From assembly GCA_905250125.1 (NCBI GenBank), contig CAJNOL010000133.1, positions 124,001-188,000 on the forward strand: DNA of 64,000 bases. The letters are read 5' to 3'. The notes below the pieces were generated by a model. It worked only from the letters and a program-made list of their open reading frames with translations, was not told the origin of the DNA and searched no databases. The stretch is from Rotaria sordida. Its lineage: Eukaryota; Rotifera; Eurotatoria; Philodinida; Philodinidae. Shown here piece by piece: positions 14,001-24,398 of the stretch. The position numbers were made by a program, and so were the translations under genes. How positions within the stretch are numbered: position 1 is the first letter of the stretch; each line of letters opens with the position of its first letter.

Positions 14001-15147
14001 TTAGTTAATGATGGCCAAAAACAATTGAATAAAATTAAAGGAAAATTATATACAACTAAGGCAGTAATAGGTGAATCATCAAAACGACATTGTATTGATA
14101 ATAATTTAACAGGCACTAAAACGTCAGAATTATGTGGATATGGTTTATGTTTTGTACGTCAGAAAAATTATACATTGAATCAAGAACGAACTGAAAAACA
14201 ACAAAAATGTTATTTAGAAGAAAATTCGCCGTCTTTATTTAGTTCTATTGAATATCATGCACCAAAACCAAATGAAAATGACAATGAATTACTTGAATAT
14301 AAATGTAATAAACATGTTTGTAATAGAAATGAAATGATTCTAATAATTCAAGAACTTATTAATCAATATACTCGATGGAATCCAATAGAAGAAACTATTC
14401 CTGTTGAAGAAAAAAAAGCAAGTTCATCAATGAAACAGACAATTTCTTCATATATCGTAGTTTTATTTTTAATTCTTATTCAATTATTCTTTTAACTTTA
14501 AAAAAAAAAATTTTTTTTTTCTTGTCTATCCCTATGTAGATTTAGTTATTAAAATAAAAATTCTATTTACCTAAACAAATTGTTGTACAATAATCAATAA
14601 TTAATTGTTCTAATGTAAATGTAGGTATTAAATCATCAAAATCATTAACATCCATTAATGGTATTTGACATATACGTAATTTTGGCATTTGTGAAAAAAT
14701 TTTTTGTAATACAAATATTCTTTCTCGATCAAGACCATTAAAATTTGTTGATTGAATTTTTAATGTATGTAATTGTTGAAAAGTTAAAAAAGTATTTTTT
14801 ATCTCAAATAAATATCGTAAATCATTATAAGTAACATGAGATATTATTAATATTTGAAGGTTATTCATTAAATTAAATGAAATACGGAATAATATATTTA
14901 TGGTTGACTTATGTGAAATTTTTAAAGAATTTATTTGATTTGATGGTATAATATGAATTAAATTTTCATATTGACTTTTTGTTAAATGTGATAAATCAAT
15001 TTTTAATAAACGTTGTGATAAAACAATAGTAAAACGTTTATTTAAATGACTAAAACTTTCTATTAAATCATTCGACGATAAATAATCAAATATTTCATGC
15101 ATAAGTTCATTCGCTAAACGTTCAAAGTGATTTTTTATTAACTTCAT
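11045..15147 (-). CDS. F-box protein with divergent LRR-like C-terminus
   Basis: Three exons, 14571-15147, 11784-12270 and 11045-11708, join in frame (phases 1 and 2) to give 575 residues ending at TGA 11045-11047. Residues about 8-40 form an F-box (FERLANELMHEIFDYLSSND), the module that binds SKP1 in SCF ubiquitin ligases. The rest is leucine/isoleucine-rich with short repeats such as LQILIISHVT, IRSLEISTI and IQSLIVYEL, consistent with a degenerate leucine-rich-repeat substrate-binding region. I associate large expanded families of such F-box/LRR genes with bdelloid rotifers. Intron 1 (12271-14570) is 2.3 kb and contains a complete gene on the other strand. The ATG lies only 30 bp downstream of the PIGA stop, with a splice acceptor 2 nt before it. 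The substrate is unknown. Confidence 0.85.
13400..13574 (+). promoter_or_regulatory. putative promoter/5' leader of the nested secreted-protein gene
   Basis: This stretch is noticeably less AT-rich than its neighbours (for example GAACGGGAGCGGG and GTCTGCGTGCGCGC) and sits directly before the nested ATG. Function is inferred from position and composition only. Confidence 0.35.
13575..14495 (+). CDS. secreted, probably GPI-anchored cysteine-rich protein (unknown family)
   Basis: Single-exon frame of 306 codons lying inside intron 1 of the F-box gene, on the opposite strand. The N-terminus is a signal peptide (MRFFCCLIFLSCIFV, cleavage near residue 20). The mature part has paired cysteine motifs (LCTSHC, YRCNSKNDC, CGYGLC, YKCNKHVC) and several N-x-S/T sites (NNTVT, NLTGT, NYTLN). 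It ends in a short hydrophobic tail (SSYIVVLFLILIQLFF) with no cytoplasmic residues, as expected for a GPI-attachment signal. I do not recognise the family. An AATAAA lies about 58 bp past the stop. The upstream region (13400-13570) is richer in G+C than the surroundings and is a likely promoter. The steady frame, cysteine pattern and both terminal signals make it convincing. Confidence 0.8.
   Translation: MRFFCCLIFLSCIFVKNSFANNNNNYILCTSHCSDVRLSFVQPLTFPEECQNNNTVTNIQAYALACIIEYRINYDFEDINIKFQASNDTNIFEDRKPSEYLTQEIRLDLKKHRTQPNEVTRTYRCNSKNDCARDFYLNTIYDLVNDGQKQLNKIKGKLYTTKAVIGESSKRHCIDNNLTGTKTSELCGYGLCFVRQKNYTLNQERTEKQQKCYLEENSPSLFSSIEYHAPKPNENDNELLEYKCNKHVCNRNEMILIIQELINQYTRWNPIEETIPVEEKKASSSMKQTISSYIVVLFLILIQLFF
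14501..14520. repeat. A10/T10 perfect palindrome after nested gene stop
   Basis: Ten A followed by ten T directly after the nested gene's stop codon and about 50 bp before the F-box exon 1 donor. It lies between two opposing transcripts and could form a weak hairpin; a role in 3' end formation is speculative. Confidence 0.5.
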
Positions 15148-15149
15148 AT

Positions 15150-15172
15150 CTAGAAAAAATCAAAAAAAAAGA
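15150..15172 (-). promoter_or_regulatory. candidate trans-splice acceptor before F-box ATG
   Basis: On the minus strand, a pyrimidine tract (T9 GA T6 C) ends in TAG two bases before the F-box ATG, inside the 30-bp spacer after the PIGA stop. A cis 5'UTR intron would have to start within or upstream of PIGA, so a spliced-leader acceptor is the simpler reading. SL trans-splicing is known from bdelloid rotifers. Confidence 0.6.
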
Positions 15173-15177
15173 CAGAT

Positions 15178-18100
15178 TTATTCAAAATCTTCTTTTGAAT
15201 AATCAATAGATAAATCAATTAATCGTCTAGGTTGATTATAATCAAGAAAAAGAAATATTAAATAAGATATTATAGCTACAAAACTCATTACAAAACCACT
15301 AACAAATCCACATTGTTTATATCTATAATAAATTAAAAATAAAATAAAATTCTTTTATAAAAATTTTCAACAAACTTTTGAATACGTTCTTTAAGATTAA
15401 TTGTTTTTTGAAACATTATATGATTGTAAACAATTTCTGTATTCTGTGCAACCCAATACCATGAATACCAATTTTTTATTTTATTATGCCATTCATAAGC
15501 ATTAGGTATTTGACCAATTTGTATTCTATCAATCGCATTACATAAACCAATAAAAACATCTATTTCATGAAAAACAAATGAAATTAACTGATTATAAAAA
15601 AAAAAACAACAACAAATAAACCATTTATATTAGCTTCACATAAGATCATTATATCGGATTGTGTATCATTTGACGGTAGTACTTCAGGTATTCCACCAAC
15701 TTTAGTTGAAACAACAAGGAGACTTTAATTAGAAAAAAAAATAATTTATAGAATAAATATTTTGTGTTTTTCTTTTTAAGTTTTTCCCTCAAGGATAAAA
15801 ATAATTTAATTATCTGAATTGGAAGTCAACATTTTTCAAGGCTATTAAGCAATTCTTTTTATTAGGTTTTTTTTTTACGAATAATAATGTTTTTTTTTTC
15901 GTACCCACAAGCAGCAGCTTCAACAATAGCCATACAAAATGCTTCTGTTAACGATGTATTTAAAAATATATGTCCACTATTGAGAAAATCTCGCATTTTA
16001 TCATGACTAACTGAACCCTCTATAAAGAAAAAATATAATTTGTGTTTATTTTATTTTTTGAAAATATATTTATGATAAAAAAAAAAGAAGTTTACCTAAT
16101 GCAACACGATCTTCAGTACCTTCACGCTCAATTACTTCACGAATATCAATTTCTTTTGGTCCATTACCAGCTAAAATAATCAAATATATTTATTTTATAT
16201 TTATTTAATTAATTTAAAACAACCAATTCGAAATTTAACATTTGGATATTTTCGAAGAATTTTTGGTAAAATACCAATTAAAAGATCAATTCCTTTACGA
16301 TAAACAAGTCGACTGGCAACAATAATAATAACTAAAATTGAACATAAAAAATTAATTTCATTTTTTTTTTCTTTTCATTTTTTTTACTTTCATCTGATGA
16401 TGATGATGGACGAAGACTTATATCAGGTGTAAATGCTGATGAATCTACAGCATTTGGAATAACAGATACTTTAGATGATTTTAAATTAGCACGTAACATT
16501 GTATTTTCTTTACTAAAAATAAAAGTAAATAACACAGGTGTTACTTATTTTTTCCGATTTTTTTAAAATATAATTTTGTTTCTTAGACATTATTTTTACC
16601 ATCCTAGTTTTTATTAAATAAAACAAAAGCTCCTTTTAGAAAAAGACTCGGTAGACTTAATTATATCAGAAAGAAAATACTTTGTTTATAAATCATTGAT
16701 AATTCAAGTACGCGATATCTTATGGAAATGTATTTTAGTTTCCGGTATAGAACAACCATTTCTTTATTGATTGATGTATAATTCAATGAAAAATAATTAA
16801 TTCATGTCTAAGAAGAAACGTGACAAAAGTAATAAGGACAATTTTCATTGTATTTTGCTTTAATTTATGATTATGTCATTCTATGCATTTTTCTTTCCTA
16901 ATTTTGTTTTCTACAAGTTAAATGATAGTTGATTTTAGAAAAGGTTCAATTTAATGACCAAGATGATCTTCAATGAAGATAAAATATATACTATTCGATT
17001 CTTTACGTCATAGCCAATCGACTCATGGTTTTTGTTTCACAACATTTTCTTTTTTAAGCAATAAAGATAGAAAGTATTTAAAAACACGGATTTTTGTTTC
17101 TTTTTTTTTCAATACTGAGATTTAATATGGAATTGATGTGCTTCGAAAATGATTCGAAGTAGAAGCTCATCTAGAAACATTATAACCGAGATTGATGAAG
17201 TTTGTAAACATATGAGAAATCGAAGATAATTAGGGGTTTCTTTTGTGTTTATATACTGAGAAGAGCTCATAATCATCAAGAAAGCCATCCATTAGTGTAG
17301 TTTTTTTCATGAGCTTCTTTGGATTCATCGTTGTCTGTCTAATCAGAATACAAGGATATTAATCAACAGAATATTTTATTAATCATAAACCTTCTTCCAG
17401 AATAGAAGGCTATCCACAAGAAAAGTTTCACAAAACCTAATAGAAGATCATAGGTTTTCGAAAATCTTTTTTTTTGGAAACTGAGCGGATTCTGAGGGTT
17501 TGGAGTAAATCTCTTTTTGTTAATTAAAATCACTTTTTTTCTAATAAAAAATCTGACTTTTTTCATACTTAGTTGCTAAAAACGTCCATTTTAAAAAAAC
17601 AGAAAAGTTTGTCAAAAACCTTTGATTTTTTGTGAAATACAATCTAAAACGATTGTCGAAGTACATAGGGTGAAAATTTGAATCTATCTTCCTCTCCGCC
17701 CACAAACCATATATCAATAACGTCTCGTTCTAATATTTGACATACTTTTTTATTTTATTTCTCAAATAAAAGAATGGTGAAGAGACGTGTTCCAAAATAG
17801 ATAGAATAAAGCAATCTCCTATGATTAGCAACAGAGACTATATCATGTTTCACATTTTAATCTCACAGGGGTTGCACTAGCACTTTTATGTAGATGTTAG
17901 CAATTAACTAGTCCACAATACAAGGTCACCTTTGGAAGAACGATGTGAATTTCCGTAATAGAAGAACATGACTTTTTATTCTCGGATAGGAGAACACTTA
18001 CTCAAATTTTATGTAATACAAAGACAAATTCTCCTTATTCCTTTATCATTGTAATTAAACAAGAAAAAAAAAAGTTATTTCACTGTAGATAAACACAAAA

Positions 18101-19470
18101 AAAAAATGATTGTAAATATTTTTTTAATTTGATGAAATCACAACTTACGAGGGAATCTCTCCAAGTATGTAATTGCTTTTCGACTGAGACGATATTCATT
18201 TGATAACTATTAATGAATAATAGAAAAGTCTAGAATGATTTAATTTTCTGGACTTTCATTCTTGAGATGGGTTTTTCAACAAAAAACTATGTTTCTCCTC
18301 AAGTCATGTGAAAAATTGACTTTCAAGTTTCAACTTCAAACTTTGCGCAAACAATGTTCTTAGTGAGATTAGTTCATTGAAAAAATTGTAACTCTTCTGC
18401 CATCTCCTCTCGCGAGATTTTTAATATTCGAAATTGTCTCATACATAGAAGTCAATTTTATTCATATATTTACATCTTTACAGAGGAAATACTAAGTTGC
18501 ACAATTAACTAATTTCATTAAGAATTATGTTCATACAAATCTTGAAGTTGAAAGTCGATTTTGCACGTAATCTGAGGGAAATCACAGATTTTTGTTGAAA
18601 AATTCAGTAAAATTTCGATATCTCAAGAATGAAGGTTCAAAAAACCAAATTATTGTAGATTTTTCTATTACTTTCTAGCACTCATAAAATAAACATCGTC
18701 TCGGTCGAAAAGAGATTTGTCACCTGGAAAGGTTCCCTCGTTAAATTATATAAATATTTACCACGTATGTGAAACACATATAATATGATGACAATCAACA
18801 AGTGATACTTGAAGAACTTTATTTGTTAATATTGAACTCAAATCAGCAAAACCAAATAATGAATGATCGGTAAATACAGTACGAATACCAAGTGTTTTAG
18901 CGTGATGCATTGTTTCATGAGCTAACGTTGAAAAAGACTAAATCATAAAAAAAAACAAACGAAGAAAAAAAGAAATCAAAAGAATTATTTTCTTAATAAA
19001 TACATCATTCTATTTATATTAAATATAAAAACTTACAGAATGTCCATGTACAATAGTGATTTGTTCTCGAAGTAAAATCGAACGTATTAATGGAATTGTA
19101 CTAAAAACAGTCGGTAAAATTGTATTATTATAAAAAGGTTTATATGGTAAATAATAGACCTAAATAATTCAAAATTAAACATTTCATTTTTTTTTTTATA
19201 GATAATAAAAATAATTTCTTTACTTTAAGTCCATTCATCATATATCGAACACCAACACGATCATCATAAGCATGTGTAACAACAATTACTTTGTAATCAC
19301 GTTGAATTAAACATTGTGATAATTGATATATATGATTTTCAACACCACCAATAAGTGGATAGAAAAAATCAGAAACCATACTAACAAACAAAAGAATTCG
19401 ATAAAGTCAAGCTTAGAACAAAATCTTAATAAGATAAATACCAAATACGATGTTTGGTTACATCATTCAT
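15178..19470 (-). CDS. PIGA: PIG-A, catalytic subunit of GPI N-acetylglucosaminyltransferase
   Basis: Transfers GlcNAc from UDP-GlcNAc to phosphatidylinositol at the ER membrane, the first step of GPI-anchor synthesis. Eleven exons: 19442-19470, 19224-19380, 19037-19159, 18762-18937, 16388-16512, 16224-16331, 16096-16170, 15905-16019, 15622-15722, 15376-15559, 15178-15322. All phases agree, giving 445 residues, close to the usual size. Diagnostic stretches are [20 protein letters not shown] at the start, [44 protein letters not shown], and [20 protein letters not shown] with the GT4 E-x7-E region. A single transmembrane segment near the C-terminus ([20 protein letters not shown]) matches the family topology. 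Intron 4 (16513-18761) is long and holds a foldback MITE ending about 20 bp from the exon 4 donor. An acceptor-like CAG lies 5 nt before the ATG. Confidence 0.95.
18148..18740. mobile_element. foldback MITE with TTA target duplication (PIF/Harbinger-type), in PIGA intron 4
   Basis: A 593-bp palindromic element flanked by TTA (18145-18147 and 18741-18743). The ends read CGAGGGAATCTCTCC and, from the other side, CGAGGGAACCTTTCC. The arms stay similar for more than 50 bp (TTTTCGACYGAGACGAT in both) and further inward (TCATTCTTGAGAT and ATCTCAAGAATGA). There is no coding capacity. A three-base TWA duplication is typical of PIF/Harbinger elements. Confidence 0.75.
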
Positions 19471-21677
19471 TTTATCTGAAATAAGAATTAAACAGTTTGG
19501 TGTTTTTTTTTGAATATGAGAAAATTGATATATCTGATTTCAGATTTTATTTTTGCATATAGATTAGAATAGTTAAACTATTTTAGCTTGAACCATGATA
19601 CAAAAGAGACTAAGTTGATCAGAAAAGGTAACATTAAGATTCTATCAAAATATTGATTTAGTAAGTTTTTGCATATAACGGATTTTTTTCTTTTCTGTTA
19701 CGTAGGTCTTATTACAACAAAGTCTGTGTTCTTTTTATTTCTTAATATATTTAATTATATTTCACATAATTCATTCCTCTAAAACGATAGAAGAACTTCC
19801 GAGAACAAAATTCGAGGCTATTCAAGAGTTATCTAATATAGAAAATAATGATGCATTATTGATGTTTACGTTCTGTTTATTTATAGCCTTTTACTTTTAA
19901 TTAAAAAAAAAAAAAGTGCGCTTGTAGAGAAGAACCGAAGAAAGAAAAAGAAATTACCCTCAATGTACAATTCAGTCTATGAAAAGAAAAAGAATTCAAT
20001 GTGTACGACAATAATACATCATTCCAAGATCATATTCTATCAAATTTAATAAATATCGAAATCATGATAGAGTCAAAAGACTCGTATGAATTAAAATAGA
20101 ATAAATACAGACGTTATCTCATGTTAGCATGACTTAAATGGCTATAAAATTATACAATAATGGAATTATATTCAAGTACTGTCTTAAAGCATAAATAAGA
20201 ACAGTCTGACATATGATTCAATTCTTCGTCAATTGTACATAATAATTCAATTAAGAAAACTTGACTGTAATTATATATAAGTCAAGAAGTTAAATATCTA
20301 AATTGCTTACAAATGTACAGAATTCTTAAAAATATACTTGGCTCTCTACAGTATAGATCAAAAAAATAAAAAATAGCATAGCAGCTTATATTTTATCTTT
20401 TTTTCTTTTTAATGAAATATTAATCCTAACTGACAAGGTTTTTTTTCTCTTCTCTCCAAATAGTTTGTCGAGCATTTATCCATAGTTGACAAAAAAGAAA
20501 TTCTTCAATTAAGACATAACCAACGAATCAAAGTTGCATTAAACATTAGTTGATTTCTTATCTAACTCAAATATTCCCATAAGAATAAAAACAAAATTAA
20601 AATAGACATATAGAATTGAACATAAATCAATTTATTAATATTTGACATAACAGTCATCAGAAAAAAAACCAAGTCTACTATCGATTTTTGATTATAAAGA
20701 ATAAATTTTATTTTAATCTACAATCGAGAGAAATACATAAGATTAAGTTAAAATACATAGTAAAATTACTTACATATTAACAAAATTAGATATAGAAATT
20801 TATTTGACTAAAACCAGTGAATCATATACTCTTTTTAATTGTTTATAATCCATTAAAATAAGATAGTTTACACACAAGTACTTTCCATTGCAAACAAAAA
20901 AAATGATGAATGAACCTAAAACAGACATACTTTAATTATTAATACTAATCAAATATTCGTAATTTCCTTACCTAAAAAGACTCAAGTCTCCATCAATTTA
21001 AACAATAGAAAAAAAAACCAAAAAGCTACTAATCGTTTTCACAATATTTAAATAATTAAAAACAAATATAATCATTCATATTCGAAATAATTTCTCTCAA
21101 TTCATTGATTATAATTTATCAATTGATAATTTTTTTTTGTGTTGAATGCATATCTTATTTTTTGGTTAAAACAAAAAAGAAAAAAAAAGAGAACCAATAG
21201 GTTAAAGATACGATGAAACAACTCTCCAATCTGACACGATTGAGAAAGTGAACCATCAAATACTGCACATAAAAAATAAAAAGATCGAAGGGTTCTTGTC
21301 ATCCAAACAAGAAGAAAGAGAAAAAAAAACAAATCATGGTCACATCACAAAACAAAAGAGTTACATAAAACGTACATCACATATACATATAATATATATA
21401 CACATATAAAAAGACATAGACTTACATCGGAATGATATCCAATTAGGAAATAGTGGAAAACAAAAAATTTTATCGTGTTTTCTCTTGTCGCTTTTTTTCC
21501 TTCTTTCGAAACAGACAACATAATAATAATAATGACTACAAAAAACTTCTTTTGGTTTACACAAGACGAATATACGACAAAAAAAGACAATGAATACGCA
21601 AGGGAAACATCGAATGGAAATAATATTTATTTATTCGTTTGTATGTTTTTTTTTGTTTTCATTTTCAGATCTTTATT
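19471..21677. other. AT-rich intergenic region between PIGA and Rab3
   Basis: No exon recognised. An acceptor-like TTATTTCAG lies 5 nt upstream of the PIGA ATG (about 19476-19484). The Rab3 3'UTR presumably occupies the right edge. Confidence 0.4.
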
Positions 21678-23136
21678 TTAACATTGACATGAATCTCTTT
21701 TAGTTTGTGAATCATTAGCTGTAAGTTTTGTAGATCCTTTATTATATCCACCTCCTGGATTTCCATATGCATTAGCTCCTTGACCAATACCACTTGCATC
21801 TTCTGGTGTATCGGACATTTTTTCCAATATAATATCAACCAATCTAAAAAAAGGAAAAACAAAATTTCTTATTATGAAACAAATTTTCTTTTCATGGTCG
21901 TTTTGTTTTTTTACCTTTCGAAAACAATTTTGACATTGACATTTTCTTTCGCTGATGTTTCAAAAAATTCTAGACCTAAAGAGAATTTTAAAAAAACACA
22001 GAACAATTATAATAATCATAAAAATAAATAATAAATAAGCAAAAACTCAAGCTTTTCTCAAATATAAGTACCGAGTTCACTGGCAAGTTTTTGCCCTTCT
22101 TCGGTCTGAACAACTCTTTCATCTGCCATTTCATATTTATTTCCAACAAGTACCACCGGGCTTTTCTCCCATGAATGTGTCTTTATCTGTAAAACCCTTC
22201 AAAACACAACACAATACAAAACATGCAAAATAACTCAAACAAACACAAAAACGAATAACTATAAAGCGTACATCCAACATATATATATTTATGAAAACTT
22301 TACCCAATTGATCAGCAAGTCGTTGACCACGTTCGAGTGTAACAGCACGATCATGTTCTAAATCGCATTTATTACCAACTAAAACAACTTGAGCATTATC
22401 CCATGAATACATTTTTATTTGTGTACACCTGAAAATAATGGGTCTTTTTTTTTCTGGATGTACGCTTTTTTTTTTTTAATAATTTCTTTTTTTGTCTAAA
22501 TAAGAAAAACCGATCGTTAACTTTTTCTTCTTTATACTTACCAATCTTGGACAGCATTAAATGACTCTTCATTAGTAATGTCATACATTAAAATAAAACC
22601 CATGGCACCACGATAATAAGCAGCTATAAAAGAAAACAAACAAAAAAAAAACGAGAAAGTCAATATGTTTAGTTTGCTTTTCATTTTCGATTAAATCTCA
22701 AGAGATTGATGGGAAGAAAGTCTTTTGAAATATTTGAATAATCTCATGAGAGTTTAAAAAACGAATGAAACTCCATTAATCTTATTTACTTGTAATTGTA
22801 CGATAACGTTCTTGACCAGCTGTATCCCATATTTGTAATTTAACACGTTTATCGTGACGAAATACTGTTTTAACCTTAAAATCAATTCCAACTGTACTAA
22901 CAAATGCTGATGTAAATGAATCGTCTGCATATCGAAAAAGCTAAAAGAAATATATACATATAGAGAGAGAAATTTTTCTTTTTCAGCAAATATAATTAAT
23001 AATAATATAAATAAATCTAACTTACAAAAGATGTTTTTCCTACAGATGAATTTCCAATAATAAGTAATTTGAACATATAATCAAAATTTTGATCAGCTGC
23101 ATCTTTTGCTGCTCCACTAGTACTGTTCTGTGTCAT
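21678..23136 (-). CDS. RAB3: Rab3 small GTPase, with two alternative G4 exons
   Basis: Synaptic/secretory vesicle GTPase controlling regulated exocytosis. Exons: 23026-23136, 22790-22940, 22542-22623, then either 22304-22428 (A) or 22072-22196 (B), then 21915-21975 and 21678-21843. With either alternative the product is 231 residues and in frame. Visible motifs are G1 GNSSVGKTS (28-36), switch [13 protein letters not shown]3 WDTAGQE, RabF-type [21 protein letters not shown]4 NKCD (exon A) or NKYE (exon B), G5 ETSAKEN, and a C-terminal CQC double-geranylgeranylation signal. [15 protein letters not shown] and exon A mark it as Rab3. An acceptor CAG abuts the ATG directly, so the mRNA is either trans-spliced or has a 5'UTR intron. 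Confidence 0.95.
22072..22196 (-). CDS. RAB3: alternative Rab3 exon B (NKYE version of the G4 exon)
   Basis: It lies 107 bp downstream of exon A and is exactly the same length (125 nt) with the same phases (2 in, 1 out). It encodes [20 protein letters not shown] followed by [21 protein letters not shown], aligned residue for residue with exon A ([20 protein letters not shown], then CDLEHDRAV). The acceptor is GAAG at 22197-22200 and the donor GTACTT at 22066-22071. The frame is intact, and 125 is not a multiple of 3, so using both exons or neither would shift the frame. The invariant Asp of NKxD is Glu here, and codon choice differs from exon A (AGA, CCG, GGG). Inferred to be a mutually exclusive exon. 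Confidence 0.85.
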
Positions 23137-24398
23137 CTGAAAAATCAAAAAGATTCTATATTCATTTTATAATGTAAAAATAATAATATTAGATAAGAAA
23201 TTTCAAGGACAATCAATAGAGTTCAGACAAGATGATGATTGTTCGGCATGATGACGTCGCTATATATGCATGTCTTTTTCTTTGCTTTTCTTTTTTTTTT
23301 TCAATTACAAATATGATTGGATGCGGTTTTGACTCCTCAAGTTATAAGATGGTAATGCATTTGTGACGAATTAACTTTATTTTCTTTCGAAAAAAAAGTA
23401 TATATATATATGAATTACTAAAGGATTGGAAATTGAAATAGGATAAAAAAAAGAGATTTAACAATTACGAAAACAAACATAGAGTATGCCATCTGTATTC
23501 ATTAGAAGAAAATATGAAAAGTAATTTTTCTTACTTGTTAAGAGTGCATCGGATGATTGTTGCAAGAGAAAAGAAAACGCCTTGAATAAATATATGAAAT
23601 TTATAATTCAAGTGTGTACACATTTGCCTTTTAGATATTTGTACACTATCAACAAAAATAGAAATATTTCATCAGAGTTGAGAAAGGCAATGATAACGTA
23701 GAATATATTTATGGAAGGAGACGAAGCAATTTACTGCGCTAGTGCTTTTTCTATGATGATGCTCCAGCTGGTGTCAAGAGATGCTTATATTAGTGATGAT
23801 GATAATGCTTGTGATAATATGTCATCAATCCTTCAAGCATAAAACACATTTTACTTTGTTGATTTCGGTCTAAACAATTCATAACATTCTTATCGATACC
23901 TTTCAACGCAACAAAGCAAACACATAACTATATCATTAAAAGTGACAGGATAATTAAATACACCTATTATACAGCGAATAAATGGTTGACATAAAGAATA
24001 ATGCAAAAGAAAAAGAAAAAGAAAAGTGTCACATATGTTTAACGTACTGCTTTCTAATGGAATCATCAATGAAATATGACAAAAATAATAAAAATTGTTT
24101 TTTTCAATGGATAGATTTCTTTGTCTTTTCAATTTTTATTCGGCATTCACTCAAAAAATTCTATCTGTACACACGCAAAGAAGAACACAAAAAAAAGGAA
24201 AAAGAAAAACGACAAGCAGCAAACAAACACATCAGTTTTGTATACAAATAGCAAAAGCAAAAGTTTGATCAGACAAATCGATTAACAATGTATCTGAATA
24301 TTTCCTAATATATAAATGATAACAGAGGATAAGATATTAAAAACACACATAATAACAAAGACAAAAGAGGCAAAAAAAAAGAAGAAGAACACAAGCTT
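23137..24398. other. intergenic region between Rab3 and EPB41L5-like gene
   Basis: No coding exon seen. It starts with a TTTTTCAG acceptor touching the Rab3 ATG and includes a short (TA)n run at about 23399-23412. The FERM gene 3'UTR is at the right edge. Confidence 0.45.

Noticed and set aside
15560..15621. A CAG near 15594 as acceptor for PIGA exon 10
   Set aside because: Using it puts the frame into a stop; AAATAG at 15560-15561 restores phase and matches PIGA ([13 protein letters not shown]).
21345..21681. Overlapping frames on both strands just past the Rab3 3' end
   Set aside because: Low-complexity hydrophobic translations of AT-rich sequence, mutually overlapping, probably Rab3 3'UTR.
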